A stretch of 64,000 bases of DNA from an uncultured Oscillospiraceae bacterium (GCA_934646185.1 CAKUEH010000003.1:101747-165746); one strand, 5' to 3'; shown: positions 51,752-59,495, counted from the stretch's first letter. A program made the numbers and translations. Notes: generated from the sequence alone by a model not told the origin.

Positions 51752-51915
51752 AGGCCTCCTCTTGCCGCGCCCCGCGCGGTAAGGGGAGGTGGCATTTTTG
51801 AAGAAAATGACGGAGGGGATATGCTGCAAGTTTCAGAGTGCTCCGAAATTTGTGACGTTCGAATCCCCTCAGTCAGCTTCGCTGACAGCTCCCCTTGTGC
51901 CCAAGGGGAGCCTTT
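51752..51915. repeat. Intergenic repeat, family A (full copy, inverted)
   Basis: Runs AGGCCTCCTCTTGCC to CCCAAGGGGAGCCTTT with GACGGAGGGGAT and CGTTCGAATCCCCTCAGTC inside. It is inserted directly after the ssnA stop, splitting ssnA from the two downstream genes. Confidence 0.85.
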
Positions 51916-51923
51916 GGGTGGTC

Positions 51924-53267
51924 TTAATACTCTCTATGGTTCAGTGCGCCCCAGAGCTTTTTAGCGGATTCGAGGATGTGGGCGTTTTCGGCTTCCTCGT
52001 CGATGCCGATGAGCTCGCGATCCTTCATCAGAAGCTTGCCGTTTGCGATGGTCGTGCGGCAGAGCTTGCCGGTCATGCCGAAGAGGATGTGGCCGTCAAT
52101 ATTCTCGTCCGAGAACGGGGTGAACGGCTTGTAGTCCATGACGATGATGTCGGCGGCGGCGCCGGCCTTGAGAACGCCGAGCTCGTCCGGGAAGTATTTC
52201 GCGCCGATCTTCGCGTTGTTCTTGAACAGCATGCCGGTCACTTCGCACCATGCGACGTTCGGCAGGCAGGCGTTCAGGCGCTGGACGCAGAGCGCGGCCT
52301 TGAGCGATTCGATCATGTCGTTCGTCCATGCGTCGGTGCCGAGGCCGAGCAGGATGCCCGCTCTGGAAAGCGGCAGCACCGGGCAGACGCCGACGGCGTT
52401 GGACATGTTGGACTCGGGGTTGTTGACGACCATGGTATGGGTGTTCTGGATGAGCTCGATCTCAGCCGGGTTCACATGGATGCAGTGGCCGAGGATGGTC
52501 TTCTCGCCGAGGATGCCGTGGTCGTGCAGACGCTGCACGGGGCGGCGGCCATAGTTCTGCAGGCTGTCATAGACGTCGTTCATGCCTTCGGAGACGTGGA
52601 TGTGATAGCCGGTGCGGCCGTTGTTGGCTTCGACCATGCGGTCGAAGGTCTTGTCGGAGATGGTGAACAGCGCGTGGCCGCCGAACATGGCGGCGAGCAT
52701 CGGATCCTTCTGCTGCTCGCAGTAGGTGATCCAGTCGGCGTTCTCCTTGATGGCCTGCACGCACTTCTCCTCGCCGTCGCGGTCGGAGACTTCGTAGCAC
52801 AGACAGGAGCGAATGCCGAATTTCTTGGCGCTCTCGCCGATCTGGAACAGAGAGCCGGGGATCTCGCAGTAGGCCGCGTGATGGTCGAAGATCGTCGTAA
52901 CGCCCTGCTTGATGCAGTCGATGTAGAGTGCGTCGGCGGAGGCGCGGGAGCCCTCGAGCGTCAGCTTGCGATCCATGGCCCACCATGTGCCGTCAAGGAC
53001 TTCGTAGAAGTTCGTGGGGTTGTTGCCGACGATGGACAGGCCGCGCGCAAGCGCGGAATAGATGTGGGTGTGCGCGTTGATGAACGCGGGCATGATGACG
53101 CCGCCCTTGGCGTCGATGATCTCGGCCTGCGGGTATTTTGCGCGCAGCGCGGCTTCTTCGCCGACCTCGACGATCTTGGTGCCCTCATAGGCGACGGCGC
53201 CCTTTTCGTAATAGCCCTTGCCGCCCTCGTCGCGGGTGATGACACGTCCGTTTGTGAGTAAGTTCAT
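51924..53267 (-). CDS. ssnA: SsnA-type amidohydrolase (chlorohydrolase/aminohydrolase family)
   Basis: A 447-aa cytoplasmic metal-dependent hydrolase of the amidohydrolase superfamily. The metal site is seen in MPAFINAHTHIYS, the substrate His in GYHIHVSEG, GHCIHVNPAE, and the catalytic Asp in LGTDAWTND. Members of the ATZ/TRZ group act on aminopurines and similar rings; SsnA in gut bacteria accompanies YgfK in purine and selenium-associated clusters. AAGGAGGAAACC precedes ATG. The 145-base leader has a promoter and a structured region with alternative hairpins, so expression may be ligand-controlled. Confidence 0.92.
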   Translation of the reverse strand: MNLLTNGRVITRDEGGKGYYEKGAVAYEGTKIVEVGEEAALRAKYPQAEIIDAKGGVIMPAFINAHTHIYSALARGLSIVGNNPTNFYEVLDGTWWAMDRKLTLEGSRASADALYIDCIKQGVTTIFDHHAAYCEIPGSLFQIGESAKKFGIRSCLCYEVSDRDGEEKCVQAIKENADWITYCEQQKDPMLAAMFGGHALFTISDKTFDRMVEANNGRTGYHIHVSEGMNDVYDSLQNYGRRPVQRLHDHGILGEKTILGHCIHVNPAEIELIQNTHTMVVNNPESNMSNAVGVCPVLPLSRAGILLGLGTDAWTNDMIESLKAALCVQRLNACLPNVAWCEVTGMLFKNNAKIGAKYFPDELGVLKAGAAADIIVMDYKPFTPFSDENIDGHILFGMTGKLCRTTIANGKLLMKDRELIGIDEEAENAHILESAKKLWGALNHREY

Positions 53268-53308
53268 GGGGTTTCCTCCTTTTCGTGATGCTCACCGGTG
53301 CATATAAC

Positions 53309-53386
53309 AAAAGTGCTTCAGATCTTCATCTGAAACACTCTGCCGTGCAAGCCGAGTGATAGTTGCAGCCCGTGTGCGAAACACTT
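53309..53386 (-). promoter_or_regulatory. Structured ssnA leader with terminator/antiterminator pairing
   Basis: On the minus strand a hairpin (GTGTTTCAGAT with ATCTGAAGCAC, loop GAAG, 53313-53338) is followed by TTTT, a terminator shape, about 40 bases before ATG. An upstream AAGTGTTTC (53378-53386) can pair with GAAGCACTT of the terminator 3' arm, giving nine base pairs including one wobble. The two structures exclude each other, the arrangement of a riboswitch or attenuator. No known riboswitch consensus was recognised, so the ligand is unknown. Confidence 0.5.
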
Positions 53387-53418
53387 CCTTACAGCTACCA
53401 ATCTTAGATTGTAATTTC

Positions 53419-53447
53419 ATTATAAATGGCGGGCAAAAAAATTTCAA
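53419..53447 (-). promoter_or_regulatory. SigA promoter of ssnA
   Basis: On the minus strand TTGAAA (53442-53447), 17-base spacer, TATAAT (53419-53424). The spacer is one arm of a large inverted repeat, so a bound protein could block it. The start of RNA would be near 53412. Confidence 0.7.
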
Positions 53448-53477
53448 TGCTCCTGTCGATTTTTCTGCCCGCCATTT
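53424..53477. promoter_or_regulatory. Long inverted repeat over the ssnA promoter
   Basis: Arms AAATGGCGGGCAAAAAAA (53424-53441) and TTTTTCTGCCCGCCATTT (53460-53477) match at 17 of 18 positions around an 18-base spacer. One arm is exactly the -35/-10 spacer. It could be a double operator for a dimer or tetramer. Confidence 0.55.
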
Positions 53478-53537
53478 TTTACAAACTTCGCGGCTCATTT
53501 TTGAGCATTTTGCACGCCGTTTGCGATTGCGGAACGA

Positions 53538-53814
53538 TAGCGTCAGCTGACAAGGGCACACGCGCTTGCGGGCCGGACTGGGCCGCCGTCTGCTGCGTTA
53601 TCGTCCTTGACATACGACGGTATGCCTGCGTCCTCTGCCTTGCAGACAACGCCCCCAGACCGGCCGGCAAGTCCTTCGGAGTTTTTCACGGAGGATAAAC
53701 GGCGGCTGGCAAGGCAGACAAGGCAGGCGGGCTGTCGCCCGCCAACGAGGATAACGACGCCAGCCGTCGTTTTGCCCCGTGAAAAACCGTGTGTGCCCTC
53801 GTCAGCTGACGCTA
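53538..53814. mobile_element. MITE-like element with terminal inverted repeats
   Basis: A 277-bp segment bounded by inverted 25-base ends (left starts TAGCGTCAGCTGAC, right ends GTCAGCTGACGCTA; 23 of 25 match). The ends begin and finish with TA, which could be a TA target duplication, and each contains the palindrome GTCAGCTGAC. A second inverted pair (GTTTTTCACGGAG near 53676 and CCCCGTGAAAAAC near 53775) lies inside. No transposase is encoded. Its right end abuts the stop codon of the SLH gene, so it fills the 53478-53814 gap. Confidence 0.65.
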
Positions 53815-54483
53815 CTAGCCGATGGCCGTCCACTGCTCCGCGGCAGCAGGGATCCGGCAGGTATGATCGACGGCCGCCTCGATCAGATCGGCGTAATACC
53901 ACGCCGTCTCGTCCTGATTGTCCCAGTACCACGCGGCGGCGCGCAGCTGCGCGTCTTTCCTGTCCGGGCTGCGGGAGAGCAGACTGTTCATTGCGCGCGC
54001 AAGCTCCGCGCGGCTGACCGCCGCGCCGCCCGCGGCGCTCCCCTGCCCCGCTTCAAAGACGGTTTTCTCCGCCCACGCGCCGGTCAGCGCTGGGAACGCT
54101 TCGCGGCCCGTTTCCGAGCCTGCCAGCGCGTCCAGCACGCCGCACAGCTCCCGCCAGCTGACCGCGGCCGACGGCAAAAACCAGCCGCCGTCCCCGAACG
54201 GCAGGAGTCCCAGTCCCGTGAGCTTCCCGATCTGCGCGCAGGCCCAGTGGCCGGACGGCACATCGAAAAATGTCACGCGCTCCGGCTCCGGCAGCGGCTC
54301 CTCCGCCAGCCGCACGAGCGTGCAGGCAAGCTGCGCCCGCGTGACGGGCGCGTCCGGCCGGATGCTTCCATCCGGATAGCCGCAAAGATAGGCGCGGTGC
54401 GTCTGCTCCGCCGCCCGCGCAGGAAGCGCCAGCATGGCCGCCAGCGCCGCCGCGCAGAAAAACCCCCGCAGCTGTTTGTTCAT
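53815..54483 (-). CDS. Small SLH-domain secreted protein
   Basis: A 222-aa exported protein. ATG 54483 is used because GAGGGG lies six bases upstream; the longer frame upstream has no ribosome site. After a signal peptide (to about 25) it consists almost only of three S-layer homology repeats (YLCGYPDGSIRPDAPVTRAQ, GHWACAQIGKLTGLGLLPFG, AVSRAELARAMNSLLSR), with a short C-terminal segment of aromatic residues. It probably sits on the cell wall as an S-layer component or anchor. The stop codon lies at the edge of the MITE-like element. Confidence 0.8.
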   Translation of the reverse strand: MNKQLRGFFCAAALAAMLALPARAAEQTHRAYLCGYPDGSIRPDAPVTRAQLACTLVRLAEEPLPEPERVTFFDVPSGHWACAQIGKLTGLGLLPFGDGGWFLPSAAVSWRELCGVLDALAGSETGREAFPALTGAWAEKTVFEAGQGSAAGGAAVSRAELARAMNSLLSRSPDRKDAQLRAAAWYWDNQDETAWYYADLIEAAVDHTCRIPAAAEQWTAIG

Positions 54484-54574
54484 CTGCATCCCCTCTTCCG
54501 GTAAATCTGCCGTTAGTGTGGCAGATTCCCCGCGCGGATACAGTCGGGACATGGGCAGGGAAAAGCAATTCCCC

Positions 54575-54640
54575 AAAGGCTCCCCTTTCAAGAGGAGCTG
54601 GCGCGCAGCGCCTGAGAGGTCGCGGCAGGCAACCGCAAAT
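54575..54640. repeat. Intergenic repeat, family A/B (left half)
   Basis: AAAGGCTCCCCTTTCAAGAG, AGCTGGCGCGCAGCGCCTGA and GAGGTCGCGGCAGGC match the shared left portion of families A and B read in the other orientation; the remainder is missing. Confidence 0.65.
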
Positions 54641-54684
54641 TGTGAAGGTCTTTCGGCGAATCCGCAGTCATTTCCATATTTCAA

Positions 54685-54792
54685 TGTAGGGGCCGATGCC
54701 CACATCGGCCCGCGCAGGATATACCGGTTTTACGGAAATCTGCGGCGAATTCGTAACTTTCCAAAGGGCCGACAGAGTCGTCGGCCCCTACA
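54685..54792. repeat. Intergenic repeat, family C (full copy 1)
   Basis: A 108-bp inverted-repeat element from TGTAGGGGCCGATGCC to GTCGGCCCCTACA. Its arms each form a small hairpin (GATGCCCACATC; CCGACAGAGTCGTCGG), and the centre holds TTTTACGGAAATCTGCGGCG. A second copy follows after 18 bases. Confidence 0.75.
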
Positions 54793-54810
54793 ACGCCCCC
54801 TCGCACTCCC

Positions 54811-54915
54811 TGTAGGGGCGGACGACTCTGTCCGCCCGCAGAATATACCAATTTTACGGAAATCTATGGCGAATCCGTAACTTCCCAATGGGCCGATGTG
54901 GGCATCGGCCCCTAC
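54811..54915. repeat. Intergenic repeat, family C (full copy 2)
   Basis: A 105-bp element from TGTAGGGGCGGACGACTC to GGGCATCGGCCCCTACA, tandem with copy 1 and sharing the centre (ATTTTACGGAAATCTATGGC). Partial copies lie at 19963, 30326 and near 4530. Together the two fill most of the 54484-54939 gap. Confidence 0.75.
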
Positions 54916-54939
54916 AGGGTGCTGTGCATTTCCGGCAGC

Positions 54940-55809
54940 CTACAGATGGGTACACTTCAGGCCATGGCGGCAGAATATCTCCGTGTTCAGGTTCGGCGCG
55001 GCGGCGGGGTTGAATTCCGGGCGGTAGGACAGGCCGACCATTTCGTATTTGGCCCCTGCCGTCACATGGTACGGCAGCAGCTCGACCTGTTCCAGATCGT
55101 CCGCATCCAGAAGCCGGCGGGCTGTTTCCACGAAATTTTCATCCGAATCGTTGACGCCGGGAATGACCGGGATGCGGATGCGGAACGGCTTTCCGCTCTT
55201 TTTCAGCCGCTCGAGGTTTTCCAGAACTGGTTCGTTGGACACGCCCGTATAGTGCCGGTGCCGCGCCGGATCCATCAGCTTCAGATCCATCATGACATAC
55301 TCGACCCGGGCCAGAACGGCCTCGAATACAGTCCCGCTGCAATAGCCGCTCGTTTCGATGGCGCGATGCATGCCCGCGACGCGCTCCAGCGTTTCCAGCA
55401 GAAATTCCGGCTGCCCGGTCGGCTCGCCGCCGGAAAACGTCACGCCGCCGGACATCGCGGCAAGATAGTCTTTGTCGCGCAGGAGCTTTTGGGCCAGTGA
55501 CTTCGCCGTATAGCGCGTTCCGCAGAGCTTGCGCAGGCCCTGCGGGCAGGCGCGGATGCACTGTCCGCAGGCTGTGCAGCTCTTTCCTCCGTTCGGGCAG
55601 ACTCTGACGCAGGCCCCGCAGTGCAGGCAGTTGTTCGCCGACACCATCAGCTGCGGCTGATAGGAAAGCCCCTCCGGGTTGTGGCACCACATGCAGCGCA
55701 GCGGACAGCCCTTTAAAAAGACCGTCGTGCGGATGCCGGGGCCGTCGTAGACGGCAAGCTGCTTGATATCGAATACGGTACCGGCCGCCGATGCGTTATC
55801 CCCGGGCAT
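54940..55809 (-). CDS. Glycyl-radical enzyme activating protein (radical SAM)
   Basis: A 289-aa activase that uses S-adenosylmethionine to make a glycyl radical on a partner enzyme. The radical SAM cluster motif is CPLRCMWC, followed by two ferredoxin-type clusters (CLHCGACVRVCP and CTACGQCIRACP), the pattern of the pyruvate formate-lyase activase-like group. GGVTFSGGEPTGQPEF is the SAM-binding segment. ATG 55809 overlaps the kinase end by 14 bases and has no clear ribosome site, so translation is probably coupled. No glycyl-radical enzyme is in the window, so its target must be elsewhere. Confidence 0.88.
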   Translation of the reverse strand: MPGDNASAAGTVFDIKQLAVYDGPGIRTTVFLKGCPLRCMWCHNPEGLSYQPQLMVSANNCLHCGACVRVCPNGGKSCTACGQCIRACPQGLRKLCGTRYTAKSLAQKLLRDKDYLAAMSGGVTFSGGEPTGQPEFLLETLERVAGMHRAIETSGYCSGTVFEAVLARVEYVMMDLKLMDPARHRHYTGVSNEPVLENLERLKKSGKPFRIRIPVIPGVNDSDENFVETARRLLDADDLEQVELLPYHVTAGAKYEMVGLSYRPEFNPAAAPNLNTEIFCRHGLKCTHL

Positions 55810-57286
55810 GGCGGACTTCGAACTCGCGCAGCTCTTTGTAGAGCGCAAACTGCTTCTCATAATATGCGTGCCGCTGCGCGTCGGGCTTTGCCGTCCGGCC
55901 GTAGCGGACGAAGCGGGCTGCAAGGGCCGTCCGGTCGGTCTCGCCGGTCGCGGCGGCAAGACCGAGGATCGCGCTGCCGAGCGCGCCGGCCTCGTCGGCC
56001 AGCGTGGGCCGGATCTCCGCGCCCAGAATGTCCGCCTTGATCTGCCGCCAGACCGGCGACTTCGCGCCGCCGCCCGCGGCAAAGAGCGTCGTCGGGCGAA
56101 TGTCGTATCTGGCGAGCTTTTCGAGGTTATAGCGCATCTCAAAGGTCAGGCCCTCGAGAATGGCCCGGTAGAGATCCGCGGGCGAGGTATGCATCGTGAG
56201 GCCGTAGATCGTGCCGCGCGCGCCGGTCAGCACGTCCGGCGTGCCGCCCATGCCCTGCAAAAACGGCAGGACGATCAGCCCCGTCGGCTCTGGCGGGCAG
56301 GTCTCGTTCAGAATATCATAGACGGAGCAGCCGCGCCCCATCGCGGCCTGCTTGAGATAAAACGCCAGCGAATCGCGGTACCAGCGCACGACTGCGCCGC
56401 CGGAGATATTATAGGCGTAGGTCACGTAGCCGCGTCCGTCCAGATACGGGACGCAGGCGTAATTCTCGCGCTCAAAGTCCAGCGTTTCGGGGATGGACGC
56501 GAACAGCGGGCAGATGCACTCGACCGTGCCGGTCGTGTCGACAGCCTCGCCGGGGTTCGCCACGCCGCAGCCGAGCGCGTTGACGATCTGGTCGTGCGAG
56601 CCGATGACGACCTTGACGCTCTGCGGCAGCCCCAGCGCGGAGGCAGCCTCGGCCGTGAGCGTTCCGGCGCATGCGCCGGTCGGCAGAACGGCGGGGAGTA
56701 TATCAGGGTCAATGCCGCAGGCGCTCGTCAGTTCGTCCGACCAGCAGAGCTTCCGCACGTCAAAGAGGATGCTGCGGCAGGCGAGGGAATAGTCCGCGAC
56801 CGTCTCGCCGGACAGGCAGAAACAGATATAACTCGCGATGAACAGGAATTTCCACACCGGGCGCGGGGCCGTGCGGAGCGTATAGAGCATTTTCGCCAGC
56901 GAGTAGGAAGCGTCCGGCAGGACGCAGGTGATGCGCATGAATTTCTCCGCGCCGACCGATTCGATCAGACGGGTGAATTCCCCGCTCTCGGTATTGGCAA
57001 AATAGAGGATGATATCGCTCAGCGGCTGGCCGCTGCGGTCGACGGGGACAAAGGACTCGCCGAAGGAGGAAACGGTGATCGCCGCGACCTGCTTCGCGTC
57101 GTCCAGCTTCTTGACGCAGTCGGAGATCACGAAGAACACGCTCTCGCGCAGCGCCAGCGCGTTCAGGTTCACCTCGCCGGGCTTCGTGGGATATTCGCGG
57201 TAGGACATGGCGATCTGTTCGCCGGTGTCGCGGAAGGCGACGCATTTGCAGCCGGTTCCGCCGATATCAATGCCAAGGCTGATCAT
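55796..57286 (-). CDS. FGGY-family carbohydrate kinase
   Basis: A 496-aa sugar kinase. The N terminus ISLGIDIGGTGCKCVAFRDT is the phosphate-binding loop; the second domain has VVIGSHDQIVNALGCGVANP and the adenosine region TTLFAAGGGAKSPVWRQI. It differs clearly from the kinase at 23073, so it serves a different pathway. The ATG lies 9 bases after the galM stop and its stop overlaps the activase. It should phosphorylate the sugar imported by the Mgl-type transporter after mutarotation. Confidence 0.87.
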   Translation of the reverse strand: MISLGIDIGGTGCKCVAFRDTGEQIAMSYREYPTKPGEVNLNALALRESVFFVISDCVKKLDDAKQVAAITVSSFGESFVPVDRSGQPLSDIILYFANTESGEFTRLIESVGAEKFMRITCVLPDASYSLAKMLYTLRTAPRPVWKFLFIASYICFCLSGETVADYSLACRSILFDVRKLCWSDELTSACGIDPDILPAVLPTGACAGTLTAEAASALGLPQSVKVVIGSHDQIVNALGCGVANPGEAVDTTGTVECICPLFASIPETLDFERENYACVPYLDGRGYVTYAYNISGGAVVRWYRDSLAFYLKQAAMGRGCSVYDILNETCPPEPTGLIVLPFLQGMGGTPDVLTGARGTIYGLTMHTSPADLYRAILEGLTFEMRYNLEKLARYDIRPTTLFAAGGGAKSPVWRQIKADILGAEIRPTLADEAGALGSAILGLAAATGETDRTALAARFVRYGRTAKPDAQRHAYYEKQFALYKELREFEVRHARG

Positions 57287-57295
57287 AAGCGGACC

Positions 57296-58324
57296 TCACT
57301 TTCTCGCGCGGAAGCGGTAGATCGTCGTCTCGTGCAGCTGCTCGCCCTGCCGGAGCACCGGAGACGGGAACGCGGGCTGGTTGATCGCGTCGGGATAGTG
57401 CTGCGTCTCGAGGCAGAAGCCGCCGTAGGATGCGTAGCGCGCGCCGTTTTTGCCCGCGCGGTCGGAAATGAAGTTGCCGGTGTAGAGCTGTACGCCCTCG
57501 AGCGTCGTCTCCACATCCATGACGATGCCGGTCTTGTCGCCCTCGGCCTGTCCGACTTTGCGCAGACCGCAGCCGTCCAGGCAGAGATTCGTGTCATAGC
57601 CGTGGAAGGACGCGAGCGCCGCGTCGTGGATATCGCGGCCGATGGGCTTTGCGGTGCGGAAGTCCATGCAGGTGCCGTCGACAGGGGCGATCTCGCCGGT
57701 CGGCAGCGTTGCGGCGCCGGCGGGCGTGTAGGCGGAGGCGTTCAGCTGGAGCAGATGGCCCAGCACATCGCCGCTCCCCTGTCCGTTGAGGTTAAAATAG
57801 GCGTGATTGGTGAAATTCGCGACGGTATCCGCGCCGCTGACGGCGCGGTAGTCGATGCGCAGCGCATTGTCGTCCGTCAGGGTAAACGTGATGGACACGT
57901 CGAGCCTGCCGGGGTAGCCCTCCTCGCCGTCCGCCAGAACAGTCGTGAATTCCACGCTGTTTTCGCGGCAGGCGTAGTTCCAGAGCTTCTTGTCGAAGCC
58001 GCACAGACCGCCGTGCAGCTGATTTTTGCCCTCGTTGGCCGTGAGGTGGAAGCGCTGGCCGTTCAGCGTGAAGGCCGCGCCCGCGATGCGGTTTCCGTTG
58101 CGACCAATGCACGCGCCGAGATAGCCGCTGTTTTCTTCATATTCCTTCACCGTCTCGTAGCCGAGCAGCACGTCGGTCAGAACGCCATTCCGGTCTGGAA
58201 CGACGATGGACTGGATCGTCGCGCCGTAGGACAGCAGCGTCACGCGCATATGGTCGCTGTTTTCCAGCGTGATGGCGACAGGCGCGCCCTTGGAGCACAG
58301 GGGGAGCTTTTGAATGGTCAGCAT
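57296..58324 (-). CDS. galM: Aldose 1-epimerase (galactose mutarotase)
   Basis: A 342-aa cytoplasmic mutarotase interconverting alpha and beta anomers. Signature segments are NGNRIAGAAFTLNG, the substrate Arg and His in ANEGKNQLHGGLCGFDKKLW, the catalytic His in FTNHAYFNLNGQG, and the Glu in GFCLETQHYPDAINQ. ATG 58324 follows AAAGGACG. Sequence identity to GalM type is clear; the sugar may be other than galactose. It is the first gene after a terminator hairpin and local promoter, before the kinase. Confidence 0.9.
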   Translation of the reverse strand: MLTIQKLPLCSKGAPVAITLENSDHMRVTLLSYGATIQSIVVPDRNGVLTDVLLGYETVKEYEENSGYLGACIGRNGNRIAGAAFTLNGQRFHLTANEGKNQLHGGLCGFDKKLWNYACRENSVEFTTVLADGEEGYPGRLDVSITFTLTDDNALRIDYRAVSGADTVANFTNHAYFNLNGQGSGDVLGHLLQLNASAYTPAGAATLPTGEIAPVDGTCMDFRTAKPIGRDIHDAALASFHGYDTNLCLDGCGLRKVGQAEGDKTGIVMDVETTLEGVQLYTGNFISDRAGKNGARYASYGGFCLETQHYPDAINQPAFPSPVLRQGEQLHETTIYRFRARK

Positions 58325-58342
58325 GGGAAAAACGTCCTTTCT

Positions 58343-58380
58343 TAAAAAAGTGAGGCGCGCTGCAGCCGCAACGCGCCTCA
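58343..58380 (-). terminator. Terminator in the galM leader
   Basis: On the minus strand TGAGGCGCG pairs with CGCGCCTCA, followed by TTTTTT. It lies downstream of a promoter (58410-58438) and before galM, so it may end mglC or attenuate galM. Confidence 0.8.
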
Positions 58381-58409
58381 TGAAGATCTGCTGCGATTGC
58401 GTCCATCCT

Positions 58410-58438
58410 ATTATAATGGAGCGCAGTGGCTTTGAAAA
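58410..58438 (-). promoter_or_regulatory. Possible internal promoter of galM-kinase-activase
   Basis: On the minus strand TTTTCA (58433-58438), 17-base spacer, TATAAT (58410-58415), starting 13 bases after the mglC stop. It would allow the catabolic genes to be made apart from the transporter. Confidence 0.5.
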
Positions 58439-58450
58439 GCCGCAGAGCAA

Positions 58451-59482
58451 TTATTTCTTTGCAACGTACTTCTGCACGTCGATGGCGACGGCGATGATGA
58501 TGATCGCGCCGCGGATGATGTACTGGAGGTAAGCGTTGACACCGAGGAAGTACAGGCCGTAGTTGATCGCCTGCAGGATGATCGAGCCGATCACGACGCC
58601 GGGAACGGTGCCGATGCCGCCGTTGAAGGAAACGCCGCCGATGACGCAGCCCGCAATGGCGTCGAGCTCATAGTTGATGCCGGTCGCGGTGCCGACGGAC
58701 TGGATACGGGCGCCCTCGAGGAAGGAGGCGATGCCGTACATCAGACCGGCGTACAGGAACACGCCCATGATGGTCTTCGTGACGGAGACGCCGGAGACCT
58801 CAGCGGCCTCGGAGTTGCCGCCGACAGCGAACATATTCTTGCCGAAGCGGGTCTTGTTCCAGACGACCCACGTCAGAACGCCCAGCAGCAGGAAGATGAT
58901 GACCAGATACGGCAGCTTGAAGCCGAAGATATCGATCGAGCCCGTCGCCAGCGCGAGATAGCGCTGGTCAAGGGAGGACAGCGCCTGCGTGGAGCCGGAG
59001 GGCTGGTTCTCGATGTAGATGCAGCACAGGCCGTAGGAGATCAGCTGCGTGCCGAGGGTGACGATGAAGGGGTGCATGTGGAGCTTTGCCATGCCGAAGC
59101 CGTTGAACGCGGAGATGACGACCGCGATAGCCACGCAAGCGAGGAACGGCACGATCAGGGGCAGCGGCTCGGTGATGCTGGGATAGTATCTCGACGCAAA
59201 CGTGACCGACTGCAGCAGAGATGCCGAGACAGCCGCGCAGAGGCCGAGCACACGGCCGACAGACAGGTCGGTACCGGCAAGGATGATGATGCCCGCGACG
59301 CCGTAGGCCAGAATGCCCTTTGTGGAAGCCTGCTTCAGAATGGAGATCAGGTTGCCGACGGAAAGGAAGTTGGGCTTGATCGCAACGATCACAACAAGGA
59401 GCAGAAGAAGGATGATGTACAGCGCGTATTTCAGCAGCGTATCCTTCAGCTTCTGCGGGTTCATTTTCTTAGAATTCGTCAT
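58451..59482 (-). CDS. Sugar ABC transporter permease (MglC/RbsC type)
   Basis: A 343-aa permease of the monosaccharide family. It has eight to ten hydrophobic segments and the signatures LAGTDLSVGRVLGL and VGGNSEAAEVSGV, plus GCVIGGVSFNGGIGTVPGVVIG near the end. ATG 59482 follows AGAGGTTGAG and is preferred over upstream starts. It lies 13 bases after the ATPase stop. With the ATPase and binding protein it forms a complete galactose/ribose-type importer. Confidence 0.92.
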   Translation of the reverse strand: MTNSKKMNPQKLKDTLLKYALYIILLLLLVVIVAIKPNFLSVGNLISILKQASTKGILAYGVAGIIILAGTDLSVGRVLGLCAAVSASLLQSVTFASRYYPSITEPLPLIVPFLACVAIAVVISAFNGFGMAKLHMHPFIVTLGTQLISYGLCCIYIENQPSGSTQALSSLDQRYLALATGSIDIFGFKLPYLVIIFLLLGVLTWVVWNKTRFGKNMFAVGGNSEAAEVSGVSVTKTIMGVFLYAGLMYGIASFLEGARIQSVGTATGINYELDAIAGCVIGGVSFNGGIGTVPGVVIGSIILQAINYGLYFLGVNAYLQYIIRGAIIIIAVAIDVQKYVAKK

Positions 59483-59495
59483 TTTCTCAACCTCT

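Noticed and set aside
55763..58345. An 860-aa frame antisense to the kinase and galM genes
   Set aside because: It spans two genes with clear family signatures and has no ribosome site.
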